A DNA stretch of 64,000 nt from Sympetrum striolatum (Eukaryota; Arthropoda; Insecta; Odonata; Libellulidae), in assembly GCA_947579665.1 (NCBI GenBank), contig OX388348.1, positions 15,562,001 through 15,626,000 on the forward strand, given 5' to 3'. The notes under the pieces were generated by a model that saw nothing but the letters and a program-made list of their open reading frames with translations, searched no databases and was not told the DNA's origin. The stretch's first letter is position 1; each line of letters begins with the position of its first letter. Both the position numbers and the translations under genes were made by a program. Below are positions 1-12,150 of this stretch, in pieces.

Positions 1-100
1 CGGTTGAACCAACGTATCGAGCTGTTTATGTTACAAATATAGCTGTTAAATCTACTCTTCCTCCGGTATGATATTAGTATTAAATATAATACCTAACTTA

Positions 101-436
101 TAAAAATGAATATCTTATTATTATAAAAGAAACATCTTACCGTTATCTTAATTAAATTTAGTAGGGTCACTATCCATAAAACTAGGTGTACGCAGAACTT
201 ACAGAGCCTTAAAGCCTTGCAACTTACATGACAGAGAATTCTTCAAATTATTTTCTTATTAATCTTGAGTTAAATAAAATGATTTACAAATAAAAATTAA
301 TATCTTATTATCATAAACGAAACATTACCTTTATCTCAATTGAACTTAGTAGCCCATCTTTTCATAGAATTAGGCGTACATAGAACACAGAGAGACGTAT
401 AACCTTGCAACCTACAGAGCAGAATTCTTCAAGGCA
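101..436. repeat. Two-copy tandem repeat, ~187 bp period
   Basis: Two diverged direct copies lie side by side (about 101-250 and 291-436). Both contain AATATCTTATTAT near the start, then AGAATTCTTCAA at 235 and 421, giving a period near 186-190 bp. Between these anchors the order of shared words is kept (TAGGTGTACG / TAGGCGTACA, CCTTGCAAC, ACAGAG). The second copy runs straight into the GC-rich island at 430. No coding potential or transposon ends are visible; I read it as an old local duplication. Confidence 0.75.
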
Positions 437-860
437 CCAAAATGCGCAAATTTCACCTTCCACACAAGCAGAGAAGTAACCAAGACGCCGTAAACGCTTT
501 CCATTTCGGCCGGGGAAATCATAATAAAAACGCACGCCAATTAGTTTCGCGAAGCCCGACTGAGGCGAAGTCTCGCTCGGCTGACGGTAGCCCTTCCGCG
601 GGGGAAGCCGGAGAGGATACGGTAATGAATGAGATGGTAAGAAAGAGGGAAGATGAAAGGGGGCAGAGAAGAAGGGATAAGAAGGGTTTTCCAGAGGGAG
701 GAAAAAAATAGGGAGAAGAGGGTTGCGGGATATCGAGGGTGTGGATCGTCCGTGTGTTTCGCACGTGGTCGGGAGAGGTGGCGGGAGGATCCATGGGCAA
801 AAGGTTCTTCCCCGGGAGGGGAGAGCAAGGGTCTGATGGGGTAGCTGTACATCTTCATTA
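430..860. other. GC/CpG-rich island, no convincing gene
   Basis: A block much richer in G, C and CpG than its AT-rich surroundings, with purine-rich stretches on the plus strand. Several overlapping reading frames on both strands (up to 167 codons) overlap one another and encode low-complexity Arg/Ser/Pro-rich peptides without recognisable motifs. That is what stop-poor GC-rich DNA produces by chance. It could be a regulatory element or a fragment of an old repeat. Confidence 0.55.
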
Positions 861-2574
861 AGCAAATGCGATAGAGAGTAGGGCTCCTTTCAAGGGGAAG
901 ATTTGGTCAATAGGTAGCAAACTCTTGGGGCGATTCGGAAATGAAATGTTACAGATCGAGAGGATGGGATCAAAGTCTGATGACGTGCAGTGACTACGAA
1001 TTGAATGCGTAGGCAAGGACATGCGTCACCCGAATCGGTCTAGATTTCCACTAAGGACTAATGGAAGGAGTTTTAAGGCAGGAAGGTTGGCCTCTTACTC
1101 AAATTACGCATTCGTCAGGTTGGAGCCCATTAACGTTAAATAACCGATGCCGTGTTGATGACAGAACGTGTATGGGGAGAGAAATGTCCATGAAATGAAT
1201 TTTAATTCAATTAAAACAGCTGATATAATAAAATAATTAATTCTAAAAAGCTTTAATCATTAACTCATATTAAATTCAATATAATAATGGATGTAAGGAA
1301 AATGCGATTGTTTATGGAGATTCTAATTAAAAGTAAACTAACCCAAAGATCTCTGTTGGAATTTCATCATATAAAATTATTTTTAATAGCATCAAATTAC
1401 GTGCGCAGTAAAACTAAAACATGATTATGATGTAGTAAATCAAAACTGGCCGTTTTTTTTGGAAATTTTATGAATTTGTATAAGCTACTTTATTCAATAG
1501 TGCTCGAAATTTTGGTAATATAAATTATTTCGTACCTATGCTTTCCATTAACACAAGTTTGTGCCACTATTAACTAGAAAATTTCTGCATCTATTCTAGT
1601 GTAAAATTTTGGTTGGCCTCATTTATACCTAGCAAGCCACCCATCTGCATGCGGCTATGGGTGTTGAAAAGAGAGAAAGGCCAAAGGATCATCCTCTCCC
1701 TTTTGTTTAACGATAGAGGACAAAACGATTTCATAAAGCGAATTATGCTCGCCTCCATTTGTCTCATTTTACACTAATTGTCATTTAAGCCAAAATTGCA
1801 ATGTGGCCGCACGATCCAGCTACATAAACGTGCTTTCACTGAATTTATATGTTAATGGCAGCATACATTTAAATTGTCTTCCTTAATGAATGCCTACTTA
1901 TATAGAAAGATCCAATAAATTTATTTATAAATAATAAGAGGAAATCATATTGTAACCCATCTTATTACTTAATCTAAATCCATCTATTTTTCTGTATTAT
2001 CTGTATCTTACCTGTTTTTGTATATTAATTTTACTGTTTTCAAATGTCTTGCATCATAGGAAAGAATTGCTTAATTTTGATATGTTTAGTACGTCTATTG
2101 TAAGACATAATTTTCACCAAATTCGGCCGCTACCCATAATATAATAACTTAAATTGAATTTTGTGGCTTAAGAGAGAAATTGCGAAAGGATTATGTGAAC
2201 GTTTTCAAACGCTAAATATGAAATAATATACAGTGCGATAGAATGAACCTGGGCAACCGAATCCACGCATAAATTACGCTGCGCGCCAGGAAGTATTTTA
2301 TGCGATTAACAGACGCAAATGTGACGATGATACATTTGTTAACCACATAATCGTTTCAGTCTTCCATATAGGATGACCTGGAGCAACGTAAACTGAATGT
2401 GGAAGAAATTAGTTTCACTGACGTAAATTGAATTAAGCAACAAAAATGTTAAAAATATTAATATAAAACAATTATCTAATATCTGATGTGACCTGAAGAG
2501 ATTAAAAAAACTAAACTGTATACCATGAGATAAAATATGGCTTTAATTCAACACTGTAGGTGTGAATGTATTGT
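861..2574. other. Intergenic or intronic AT-rich DNA
   Basis: Apart from moderately GC-rich sequence up to about 1170, this is AT-rich sequence with no reading frame of note, no tRNA-like box pair, no terminal inverted repeats and no tandem repeats that I can see. Confidence 0.5.
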
Positions 2575-2579
2575 TGAGT

Positions 2580-2780
2580 TGCGGAGACGAATGTTCGTGC
2601 TTCCACCTCTTGGTAGGTTCATGCGCCCTTAAATTCCTCACTTAAAGACCTTTCCTTTACAACCTGGTAACAGACCCTACACTTCGTATCTTCCAACAAC
2701 TTTTATCTTTCCCTTTCCTTCTCTCATTTCCATTGTATCCTGCTTTCAATTACTTTCTTTTACAATCCCACATTTCTCTA
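2580..2780 (-). repeat. Interspersed repeat R1, minus copy
   Basis: Read on the minus strand, this contains GTTGTTGGAAGAT, then about 75 bp later GCGCATGAACCTACCAAGAG. The plus-strand sequence at 50640-50810 has GTTGTTGGATGAT followed by GCACATGAACCTACCAAAAG at nearly the same spacing. Purine-rich sequence upstream of this core also aligns. The pyrimidine-rich run continues on the plus strand to about 3060 and ends near GATGTATGTATG, while the other copy ends in ATGTATGTATGT. The element class is unknown. A 98-codon frame at 2733-3029 is a by-product of pyrimidine-rich DNA. Confidence 0.6.
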
Positions 2781-3205
2781 TATATCACCATCCTACTTTT
2801 TCTCTTCCGTTTTATTCTCAAAAGATTTTTCTTGCCCACTTCCCACAGTATTTCCTCCCTCGTTTTTATTCCTATCATCCCAACTCACTATTTCCACCAT
2901 GCGTATCTTACACATCCAGAATCCTCCTACCTTTTAATGCCCTCCCCTACCAGAACCTGCTATTCTTTTCCATACAGTAAAACACACCCTAGTAGGGATT
3001 TAATGTCTCTTTCAGATAATCTATTCTGAGCCTTTCTTACAACGGAATATTAAAGTGAGGAGACCTGATGACACTGATGTATGTATGAATACTTAAAGGC
3101 CAAATGGTGTTTTATAATCGATTACTTTTTTGTTCCCCCCATAATTTTCGATATAACTCTGTTTTGAACTCTTTTTGTACTTTAATGAATCTACCTCATA
3201 ATATG

Positions 3206-3874
3206 GTTTAGAGCAAGGGTACTCAACCTGGTGCCCGAAGCGACCTCCTACAGTGCCCACCGCCGCCAAGCTTTGGTAAAAAGATTTTTTTTATTTGCTA
3301 CAACATTATTTATTGGGATTGCACTATTGGGGATAGAGTGGAGGTTTGGCGGGGAAAGGGTCAAAAACTTGGTTGCCCTGGTCTTGGGTTTCGTAAACAT
3401 TTTACCCCTCTTATCGCCTATGTCCAGATTAACAAGACGCGCATCTACGTCATATTTAGTTCATTATGCGAATGCGAAGATTCAGCTCGTCTCAGCTTAT
3501 CAATGAATCAAACTCCTCGTAATCAAGGACTGCTGCTTTTCGGAACGTAGCGGTGCACACGAAAACCTTCATACCAGATGTATTCCCCGTTGTCAAATCT
3601 TCTTCGGAGATAAAGACTTTCTCACATGAGAGGTTCTCACATATGAGATGTGAGGTTGCGGTGAAATTATATACGTTGTAATATTTTGGATCTTATTTAC
3701 CATGGAACGTTTTTTTTTTCAAACGGCCAACGGTTAACTTGCAAAGTGATAATATTGCCAAGGGATGGCCTGAACGCCACTTTGTACGGACATGTTATGT
3801 GGTGCCCGCTTCGCTTTCGGAATTGCCCTTTGGTGCCCGGGCGCCAAAAAAGGTTGAGTACCCCTGGTTTAGAG
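3206..3874. mobile_element. hAT-type MITE with 8-bp target site duplication
   Basis: The element proper spans 3214-3866 (653 bp). Its left end is CAAGGGTACTCAACCTG and its right end read inward is CAGGGGTACTCAACCTTT, matching hAT-style CAGGGGT termini. It is flanked on both sides by the identical octamer GTTTAGAG (3206-3213 and 3867-3874), the 8-bp duplication typical of hAT transposition. GGTGCCCG words recur just inside both ends. No transposase frame is present; frames of 60-91 codons inside look incidental. It therefore appears to be a non-autonomous element mobilised in trans. The perfect target duplication suggests a not very old insertion. Confidence 0.9.
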
Positions 3875-4800
3875 GTTTAAATCTCCAAAAGCCGTTTTTG
3901 TCGGCGTTCCTTCTCTTACGAACCTTCGACATTCTACTGTTTGGAATTATAATAAAACAACTGCAGCATTAGCATTTAATACTTCGCTTTTGTTATTTAT
4001 TTTCATTTATAAATGCTACATTAACAGCATTTTTTCATATTTTTAATGGGAGTAGCAATGATGCAATAATCAGTATTCAGTGCTTTTAGTACGTTAGTGT
4101 GTTAAGACATAAGGCTTTTTCGATCTTGTACTTCTATTACCTGTCAAAAGCTATGGAAAAAGATGGTGGTATATAGGTAAGAAAAACATTGACATAGTTT
4201 GCTATTCCTTTCTTAATATTGCCAGACGGCTTACAGTGGAACAAATCCATAGAAATGCAGCAGCTTTTCCCCACGAACAGCTTTTAGTCTTCCATAAGTA
4301 TTATTGGTATTGAGAAGTGAGCAAGATGAAAGCAAATTATCTTAGCATTACCTATAACTCAATGGATATGGAATAATCAGAACTGTGAACAAATTTGAGG
4401 CAAAAGTGAAATGCGAAAAATATATTTTTTCAATCCTGAATAAGGAGATAAATGCTAAAATCACTGAGTAGACCATCATTTTGTGGAATTTAACAGAGCA
4501 AGAAATTGCTGAATAAAATATACTTTTTCAAAGCAGCAAAGAAAAACATTACTTTTATTATTCCACATTGAAAAACCGTGGAATAAAACTCCCAAAACAT
4601 GGTGGGATAATTGTCCTTAAACAGAGTTCTATTCAGAAAATCTCACTATCAATGAAAAATGCATCAAGGTGTAGTTGCATGGAAAGGAAAAACTTTACGT
4701 CCCTTGTAAGATGTAACTCAAAAATACGATCAGAATCGGCGATTTAGAGGCTTCACCAGTGAGGTCAAACTCTCCGAAGTTTCGAGAGGCCACTTCTTAC
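3875..4800. other. AT-rich DNA, nothing recognised
   Basis: No sustained reading frame, tRNA-like boxes, terminal repeats or tandem structure were seen in this stretch. Confidence 0.45.
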
Positions 4801-4825
4801 TTCTCTTCAATTTTGGGCAACCGAA

Positions 4826-4960
4826 ACCTGAGGAAATTCCAACCAAGGTGGGCCATATTTAGTCACTGAGAAAAGAGATGTGCAGGGTTTTCTTATTTTA
4901 TCCAGCCTCTATTAGTTTGTGTTAACTTTGGGAGCGACTCAATCGGGACTTGGATGATTA
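4826..4960 (+). repeat. Local direct repeat D1, decayed copy
   Basis: Shares the ordered words CCAACCAA, TTAGTCAC, AAGAGRTGTGC, TTTTCTTATTT and GACTCAATCGGGAC with 5880-5990, about 1040 bp downstream and in the same orientation. This copy is AT-richer and has lost CpG positions that the downstream copy keeps. Confidence 0.7.
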
Positions 4961-4984
4961 TGAACTATTATCCTCAATATATTC

Positions 4985-5165
4985 GAATGTTAGGTAGGAT
5001 TTTTATTATTTTAGTGAAAATTTTGTATTTTATCCACGCGAATTTCTACGAGGTTTATCTTTTCCAGGTTTCTTATTAAAGAAATTCCTACTATTTCAAA
5101 AAATTTTACCCTAATTTTTTTCTTCGTACTAAATCTCTTAAATCAATTCTTCTATGTAACTTCAC
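4985..5165 (+). repeat. Interspersed repeat R2, copy 1
   Basis: Begins with TTAGGTAGGATTTTT and ends with TTTTTCTTCGTACTAAATC. The same two words with compatible spacing and weaker similarity between them occur at 28036-28175 in the same orientation. It is an old repeat of unknown class. Confidence 0.5.
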
Positions 5166-5849
5166 ATCTATATATGTACCCTGAAAACCGTATTTCGGCG
5201 TATGGCAGGGAATGCGTAGTGGAGAGATGAGTGAATGGCACCAGCGCAGCGGGTGAACAGGCACGATTTTCTTAAAGTGACCCTAAATTCGAAATGGTAA
5301 TACTGAGACTGAGAATTTTACATAAATTGATTTTTTGCAACCTTTTTCTGCTGAGAGACTAGAAACCAGTACACTTGGACGCAATTTCTTATTTTGTTAT
5401 ACTGTCGTGTGAATACATACTACGAGAGAGTGGTGAAAAATTGGACATTTATAAAACTTTGCATTAATTCAACAGATGGTGAGAATTTAGCTATTGCTCT
5501 GATTTAATATTTTTCTTCACCAAAGTGAAATTAATACCATAAAACAACTATTTGCTATTTTTTGTGCCTTGCATGGCGTTCAGTGCTGCCAAAGAACCTG
5601 CAAAAATCAGAGAAATCTTTCCAATGCTGTAAACTTTAAAGCCATCAGGCTGATAATCACACTGAAAACTAAACAGATATTCCGATTGTTATGACTTTAA
5701 AATGTTTTAACTTACACAAATGGAGAAATAGACGATTTTCCTTTTGGTAATACCCTATTTATCATATCTATTATATATAGATATAAATAATCTGAAAATA
5801 TTTACCGTAATAAAATAAAATAATAAGAAATATGGAAGTCCATTTCTTT

Positions 5850-6540
5850 CCTTTCGTCGATTCTAAGGAACGGAGATGCGAAAACTCCAACCAACCCTTA
5901 CTTAGTCACGAGCAAAGAGGTGTGCGCAGTTTTCTTATTTCAGCCCCATCGCTTAGAGTCGACTCCGGTCGGAGACTCAATCGGGACCGGCTTAACAATA
6001 CCGCCGGAGGTTAAAAGGAAATATCGACTCGGAACACCGCAATCGCTCCGAAGAAGGAATATTTCCCGCGGAAGAAGGTCAAAGGGCAAGCGAGGTATTC
6101 CGCCCTCTTCGGATGCACTTGCGAGGACGGGAATGGGGCGTAAGGATGCCTCTCTTTGGGAGAAATGTTTGGGAAGCGGCGGAGAATATACGGGAGAGAT
6201 TTAGAGCGGAGGGGAGAGAGATCGCACCGCTTGAAAGGGCTGAGGTCGATGGCGCTGAGACAGCACTGTCTACTTGGAGGTTATGGTGTGCGAATTAGGG
6301 GCGAATGTGTGAAGCCATCTTTCTCGAGACGAGTTTACATTTCCAGCTCGCGAGTTCCATATGCATGTTAATTCGGAAACGGCGATAATGTCTCTCTTTA
6401 AAGCGCGGACGGCTCAATGCGTCTACGGAAATGCAGAAATGGGGCGGTGCCAAGTGGAGCGACACCTCCGTGATGGGTTGGTCGGTGCTTTTTTGGAGTA
6501 GACTCTTATGCGTTTGATTCGGGAAATGAATCATGAAATG
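5850..6540. other. GC/CpG-rich island containing D1 second copy
   Basis: The island carries the better-preserved copy of direct repeat D1 (5866-5990) and continues as CpG-rich, purine-biased DNA to about 6480, where it passes into a 205-bp tandem duplication. Reading frames of 60-94 codons overlap on both strands and show no domain. Confidence 0.55.
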
Positions 6541-6846
6541 CGGTCAGTGATTAACTAGAACTACTTTGATTCGGAAAAGGAGTTTGGTAGTGAATATAAG
6601 CAAAGACAAAGCTAATGAAAGGGCAAATATGGAGTGAGGAAGGATTACGGATATAAGTGATCTACCTTTCGTCAGGTTGGGTTTGGTTGATACATTTTTT
6701 AATAAGACTCTTATACATTTGAGTCGAGGGGTGAATCTTGAAATGCGGTCAGTCATTAACCAGTATTCGTTCTTTGATTTGGAAAAGAAGTTAGGTAACG
6801 ATAACAGGAGTAGACAAAGGAAATGAAGGGCCAAATATTGAGTGGA
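6464..6846 (+). repeat. Two-copy tandem repeat, 205 bp period
   Basis: Two adjacent diverged units. GACTCTTATGCG at 6501 matches GACTCTTATACA at 6706. After it both have CTTGAAATGCGGTCAGT or CATGAAATGCGGTCAGT, then a GATTYGGAAAAG word and an AAGGGCMAATATKGAGTG word. The repeat straddles the edge of the GC island. Confidence 0.8.
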
Positions 6847-7389
6847 TGGAAATTAAATGCATAAATGATTAAAATTTAAGGAAATGATACATATGTAAAA
6901 CAAAACAAATAAAAATCTTTGGGCAAGCTTGAAGACAGATTTAAAGGAAATGGATTTCAATAAAAAATTTAATGGTATAATTTACATTATTAAAGATATT
7001 ACTTCGTCTTTCCGCAGGAATAGATTTACAAAATTATAGTAGCATACTTGATACAATAGCTCTCCGTAAAGTCTCGACTTGTCTAGCTGATTTCAAGTTA
7101 ACCTTGTTATAACACTTATGACGAATTAATGTGAAAAAGGTGAATTAAGGAACCTTCTGGGGAGGAATGGGTTCTTAATTAAATTACTATAGCACTTATA
7201 ACAACTACAATCATAGAGCGTAAGGAAATTGTATGATAGAAGTAAAGCTTATGTGGGTGTAAATAGTGAACTTAGAGGGTATTTTAGTTATTAAAGTTCG
7301 TAAGAGGTTAAGGATGGGTGATAGATCCATGTATGATTTATAAGAAAAGTTTACAGATGAATAAGAGAAGTCCGTGAGCATCTAGGAGT

Positions 7390-7870
7390 CTTTAAATTTT
7401 GGAATTTTAAAATTTGGGTGCAAACACTATGCTGAGAAATCTGAATCGATTGAGGAATATCTAAATGAACTGCAAGCGCTGTTAGATAGAATGGCTGCAA
7501 TTTCAGAGAGAGAAGATCTGAAGATAATACCTCTAATCAAAGGCTATTTATTAAGCTGCAATGAGATAATAGGATGACTGCAACTTAAGACTAATTGGTG
7601 ACAATACTGAGATGAAGGATCACCTTGCCTACTATGATAGAAAGGTTGACATTTTGCTGATACTAGTTGATGTTTGCAAGGAATCTAAGTTTGTGCAAGG
7701 AATGGAACATTCCTAGCAAACGTGGAAAGAGAAAGGCGTGGTAATACAGGAAAAAAGGTAAAGTGCAGTATGTTGCGAGTGATTTTACGAAGGGAATCGT
7801 CCGAAGTGTCGAAAATGGTAGCAATAAGATGTGTATTTCACCTGCTTGTTACTTAAAAGCAAATGTTGTT
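7390..7870 (+). pseudogene. Decayed retrotransposon gag-like fragment
   Basis: A plus-strand frame from about 7425 to 7577 reads as a helical, charged peptide with the ordered pieces IEEYLNELQALLDRM and DLKIIPLIKGYL, the style of the capsid-like region of LTR-retrotransposon Gag. It stops at 7577. Another plus-strand frame resumes near 7613 with a short MKDHLAYYDRK-like stretch and ends in a stop at about 7714. Around 7770-7820 a third segment contains a Cys-x-x-Cys pair followed by PKCRKW, which resembles a broken CCHC zinc knuckle, with stops between. Stops and frame changes show it is dead. The family (Ty3/gypsy, Copia or other) cannot be told, and no protease, RT or LTRs are visible nearby. 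Confidence 0.6.
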
Positions 7871-9770
7871 TGAGCCAGGAAGAACATTAGAGTACAGTCT
7901 ACTGTAGAAGGAATCGATTACACGAGGAATTTGAGTGTTAACAGCAGGAGAAATTGAGTATAGCATACTTGCAGGTTAATAAATGTATATGGACTGAAAG
8001 AAGGCCTATACGGTTAGCATAAAAGAAGTATTTATCAAATTTGTGGAGAAAGTTCCATGTGAAGATGGGAATGCATAGAAATAGGACTAATGCGCAAACA
8101 GGATATGTTAGCAGTTGTAAGATGTATTTAAAGAATGAAGTAAAGTAAATATGTTTTTTCAACCAACGCGCAACGTTTCGATTATTTATCAATTTTCATT
8201 GCTAATTTAAATAGAAACTAAATAAAATAAAATTATGCAGAAAGGAAGAAAGTGCTTTGTCATTATCGTTAACTAAATTCAGCTTCATAATGTGAACTCC
8301 TAAGGACATTCAGACGAGATTAGTAATATGGATAAATTTTAATTATTCCTGGAAATAACGCAGCATTAAAATCATATTAAGTTTTGATGAAGTTCTTTTT
8401 TTCCGAGGAAAATCTCCAATTGGAACGGTTATGACCCCAAATTTCGCATCTCCTGTTTTTGACTGAAACTGACCAACAAGATCCTTTATGGAGGGGATTT
8501 CCCTTCTTTCGCGAATTAAGTATCTCTTCCGAGACCTAAGTATCCATTAAGTAAGGCCGAGGGCTTTTGCGGAAACCCAATATGGGAACTTGAAGAACCT
8601 TCGAGAGAAATTTACGATAATCGCATTAGATGTTTGCAGGAATTCGCGAGTTTAAATGCCACCTACATAAAGCGAAAAGGTTACAGCCATAATTACTCAT
8701 TAATGTTTCGAAACAAGCTTCCGGAGAGAGTAAAAATGACAAAATCAAGCGTGATCCGGAGATGGGTATCGAGAACTCAATTTTGTTTCTTCGTTTCGCA
8801 ATCATTAAGTTTGCGTTAACATTGTCCCACTTGATTTCATTAAAAGGGATGATTTTCTTATCGATGGTTTTTGCAGTTTTATCTCGATAGTCTCCATTAA
8901 CAAGAGCTGGTAAATAGCTTAACACTCATATTCGTTGCGAAGCTACTGTAGTCCTTTGAAGTATCGACCATAAAAGATAGAAATCTCAAACACTTTGGCA
9001 ATCTACACACATCTGTAAATGTCTCTTTTTAGCTCCATACGCAAAGACCAACATTTACTCCGAAAAAAATCAGGAAAATAGGTGCATAGAATATTCGATT
9101 AAATATTCTTTTATTCAGCTAACGACGAAATACAGGGTAGTGAAATGAAATCCATAGTATATGCAGCTCCTGTTTCAAGCTGTAAGAAAGTTAACCGGAT
9201 GCATATATAAATACAAAATACACCTTGCAAGTAGTTTGAAAATTTGAATTTTTGTTTCAAACTGAAATTTCAGACAGTATATTATCAAAATGAATAACCG
9301 GTATCGTTAATCTATGATTTCCACAACAAAGAGGTTTCAGTTAACGACCTGTGAGTCTGCAATCTTGGCATATGATGGAAGTATTGGTTAATTTATGGGC
9401 TAGTCGGCGAGTGTATAAACTACTGCACTGACCTCACAGTAGAAATATACTTAGAGAAAAAATTGCAAACAAAACTAAATTTTCTGTGCGATAAATAAAT
9501 ATTATTTTTATTATTGTCATTAAGAACAGGAGATAATTATTCGTGCAAATATCGATGGAAGCGGATTTTAACATGTCATTACATAGACATATCTTAGATA
9601 TTGTCACAAAAATGTAAACACAAGATTTACAGTAATGATGTTTTGGATTAATAACTTCGATGAAAAATTAATTTATGGCAACCAAATTTATTCAATAAAA
9701 ATTTTTGAAATTGTATTTTTAAATTTGTACTCTTTTTGTTGTAATAAACTTTATAAGTGATGGGACCTGT
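7871..9770. other. AT-rich DNA, nothing firmly recognised
   Basis: Possible continuation of the gag relic for a few hundred bases, but no frame can be followed. The rest is AT-rich without tandem repeats, box pairs or terminal inverted repeats that I can identify. Confidence 0.4.
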
Positions 9771-9949
9771 GTGATTTTAACTTCTCAGACTAATGCATTA
9801 ATCAAATTGTGGACTACATCGCTATTGCCGAAACTCGCTTTCTCTGAATTCACGAACGTTGAGGCACAGGAGAGCATTACTTACACACCAGTGAATCTTA
9901 CTTCATATGCAATCAGAGCTCCTTTTCGAGTCTTCGGTCAAAGTGTAAA

Positions 9950-10540
9950 GACCTACCACCGCCTTCACCCTTGACGTCACAGGAATAAAAACCACGACCT
10001 TTGTATCCAACGGTATTCAAACGTCCATTCGCGCAAAAAACCTCCGCAATAAGCTAGACACACTCCTGCTAAAAGATGCCTCCTCCTTCCAATACACGAC
10101 TCCGAATCACCTTCCGCTTAATCCTCTGCTAACGACTTCCCTATCGGGGCCCGTCGTCCGATATGCTGCCATAACGTCCCCTCTGGGAAGAGCAACGCCG
10201 AATTACACCCTAACAAAGCAAAACTCCGGCCATAAGGCGGACATGATATCCTTCCATCGCACGTAATGAATAAAGATTATTCAAAAGGTATATGGATTAC
10301 GTGTTAAGCAAGGGGAAACACGTCTCGTGGATTAATAACCTCCTTCCTTTCGCCGGAATTATCACCTATTATAGTACCGCGTAGTACAGAGCCTTTTTCA
10401 CCCAGTGGGCGGAGAATCGACAACCTACTTCACCTCCAAATACTACCACCGTTGGTATCCCATCCACCCATTCTCATACAGTTCGTCTCCTCGTGCATAG
10501 ATTAATGGAATTAACGTCAAATATGATTACAGGTAGGCAT
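9950..10540. other. GC-rich island
   Basis: C-rich, CpG-containing block within AT-rich DNA. At 10346-10385 it contains AACCTCCTTCCTTT followed by ATCACCTA, a pair that recurs at 11189-11220 within the next island. No credible frame. Confidence 0.5.
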
Positions 10541-10779
10541 AATTTACACTAGACATCATCACGAAAACTTAATTGGAAAATTTCCAGTTATAATATTTTT
10601 TAATGAATAACTCCATGGACAAATTAATATATTTCAACTTAAATGTACACAGTATATTTTTAACTTGTATTTATTTAACTTTGTACACTTCTTTTTGTAA
10701 TGTAATACATAGTACTATGCACAGCAGCATTGAAGAATTCTCCCAATTCACAAATTCGCGTACGCATGGAATATTTAGA

Positions 10780-11790
10780 AGAAATACAAGTAAACGATCA
10801 GCGGAATTTGGCAGCCACGAGGAATTGAAGGTCGTTTCGCGGAGTACACGAGGTAAAGAGAGGGGATATATTCCTCTGAAAGGGGGATGCGCGAAAATCT
10901 CGCTAATATTGCTAGCGCAGGCTCTTTACTACGCGGCACTATAATTGGTAAAATATTGGAATGTCGAAGTCGTTGAAATATATTTGCCTAAAATTTTAAA
11001 TACAATTACACCTGGAATTTGAGGCTCTGTCCAAGAAAATAGATAGTATGGATCTGTTTCGATGGTTTGATACATTTGAATACTTAATCAGTTAAGCTGT
11101 TCATTAGAAAACATAAAATACGAAATCTCAGGTTGATCTTTTTTGCGCAGGCTCTCTACTACTTGTATAATAATAATAATAATAATAAAAACCTCCTTCC
11201 TTTGGCTTGAATCATCACCTAATGGAACGGGGCTGCATCTACGGAATAGGGAAAGTGAGTTCCCACGCAACGTACAAGGGGATAGTGCGTCGGAATGGGC
11301 CAGGGTACGGAAAAAGGGTACCGTATCCTGGAACGGGGTCGTAAAGATACGGACGGGGTCGCGGAATGGGTCGGGTTTGACCGGATTCGAAGCCGGCACG
11401 TCTGGAACGGTGAGCGTTGGATTGTATAGGTTTGAAGAGGAGCGATAAGCGAGGACGGAGTGGGCGGGAAGCGATAAAGGAGGCTGCATCGAGACATAAA
11501 TGGAGGGGAATAAGGATTTCGGGAGGAGAAACTGTTGACTTTGCCCAAGGAGTACATTCAGGTCCCGAATGAGCTCGTTCTTGTGCTTCACAATGGCCGG
11601 CTATTCTAATCCGACCGGAGCCTTCTTACCATCAACCCCCCGTACCTGAGCTCCTTCCAATATACTCTCGCCCGCATTCCGTTTTCTCTTCCCGAACTCC
11701 TCGAAAACTCATCGACCGTAGGTTTTGCATTCCCCGCTTTGTCTTCAACCTCCCTTCCTTAATCTTTCCACCTGCGTATGGTGCGCGTGC
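10780..11790. other. GC/CpG-rich island
   Basis: A long CpG-rich block with a strand switch from G-rich (11220-11530) to C-rich (11600-11770). Short internal duplications with the preceding island are present, such as AACCTCCTTCCTTT and GCGCAGGCTCTYTACTAC (about 10915 and 11146). Overlapping frames on both strands (101-167 codons) have no recognisable domain. Confidence 0.5.
11167..11189. repeat. (AAT)n microsatellite
   Basis: About seven uninterrupted TAA/AAT trinucleotides in the GC-rich region. Confidence 0.9.
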
Positions 11791-12095
11791 AAGATTTCTC
11801 TCATCACACGTGCCTAATTTCGACTTTATATTCCAAGACCTTCTATCGATTATTTTAGCTATTAAACGTCTAATCTGACTGAATTCAGAACAAATCCAAG
11901 GGCTTCAAATAAGTGTTCCTCAACCTATGATGTAATCCGAAGTACTAAAAGAAATCCTATTCTAAAAGCGAAGAGTTAGCAAATTTCTTGTCGAAATATT
12001 TACTCAGAAGAAGCGGAATATTTAAGGAGTGTTACGAATATCGCACTTCAACAAACGAAAACTTTAATTTCATCCTAGCAATTAATAATTACAAT

Positions 12096-12150
12096 AATCT
12101 TATCTTATCTTATATATATATATATATCTTATCTTATCTTATCTTATATA
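12096..12150. repeat. (TCTTA)n / (TA)n microsatellite at Helitron border
   Basis: Runs of CTTAT pentamers flank a (TA)n core and end in TATA directly before the first Helitron 5' end at 12151. TA-rich DNA is the known preferred target of Helitrons. Confidence 0.85.

Noticed and set aside
362..865. Overlapping reading frames up to 167 codons on both strands
   Set aside because: All lie in one GC-rich island, overlap in several registers and give low-complexity peptides without motifs.
4985..5000. TTAGG-type telomeric repeat
   Set aside because: Only single TTAGG words occur inside repeat R2, with no tandem run.
11088..11591. 167-codon minus-strand frame
   Set aside because: GC-rich island effect. 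It includes an isoleucine run from the (AAT)n microsatellite and overlaps equally long frames.
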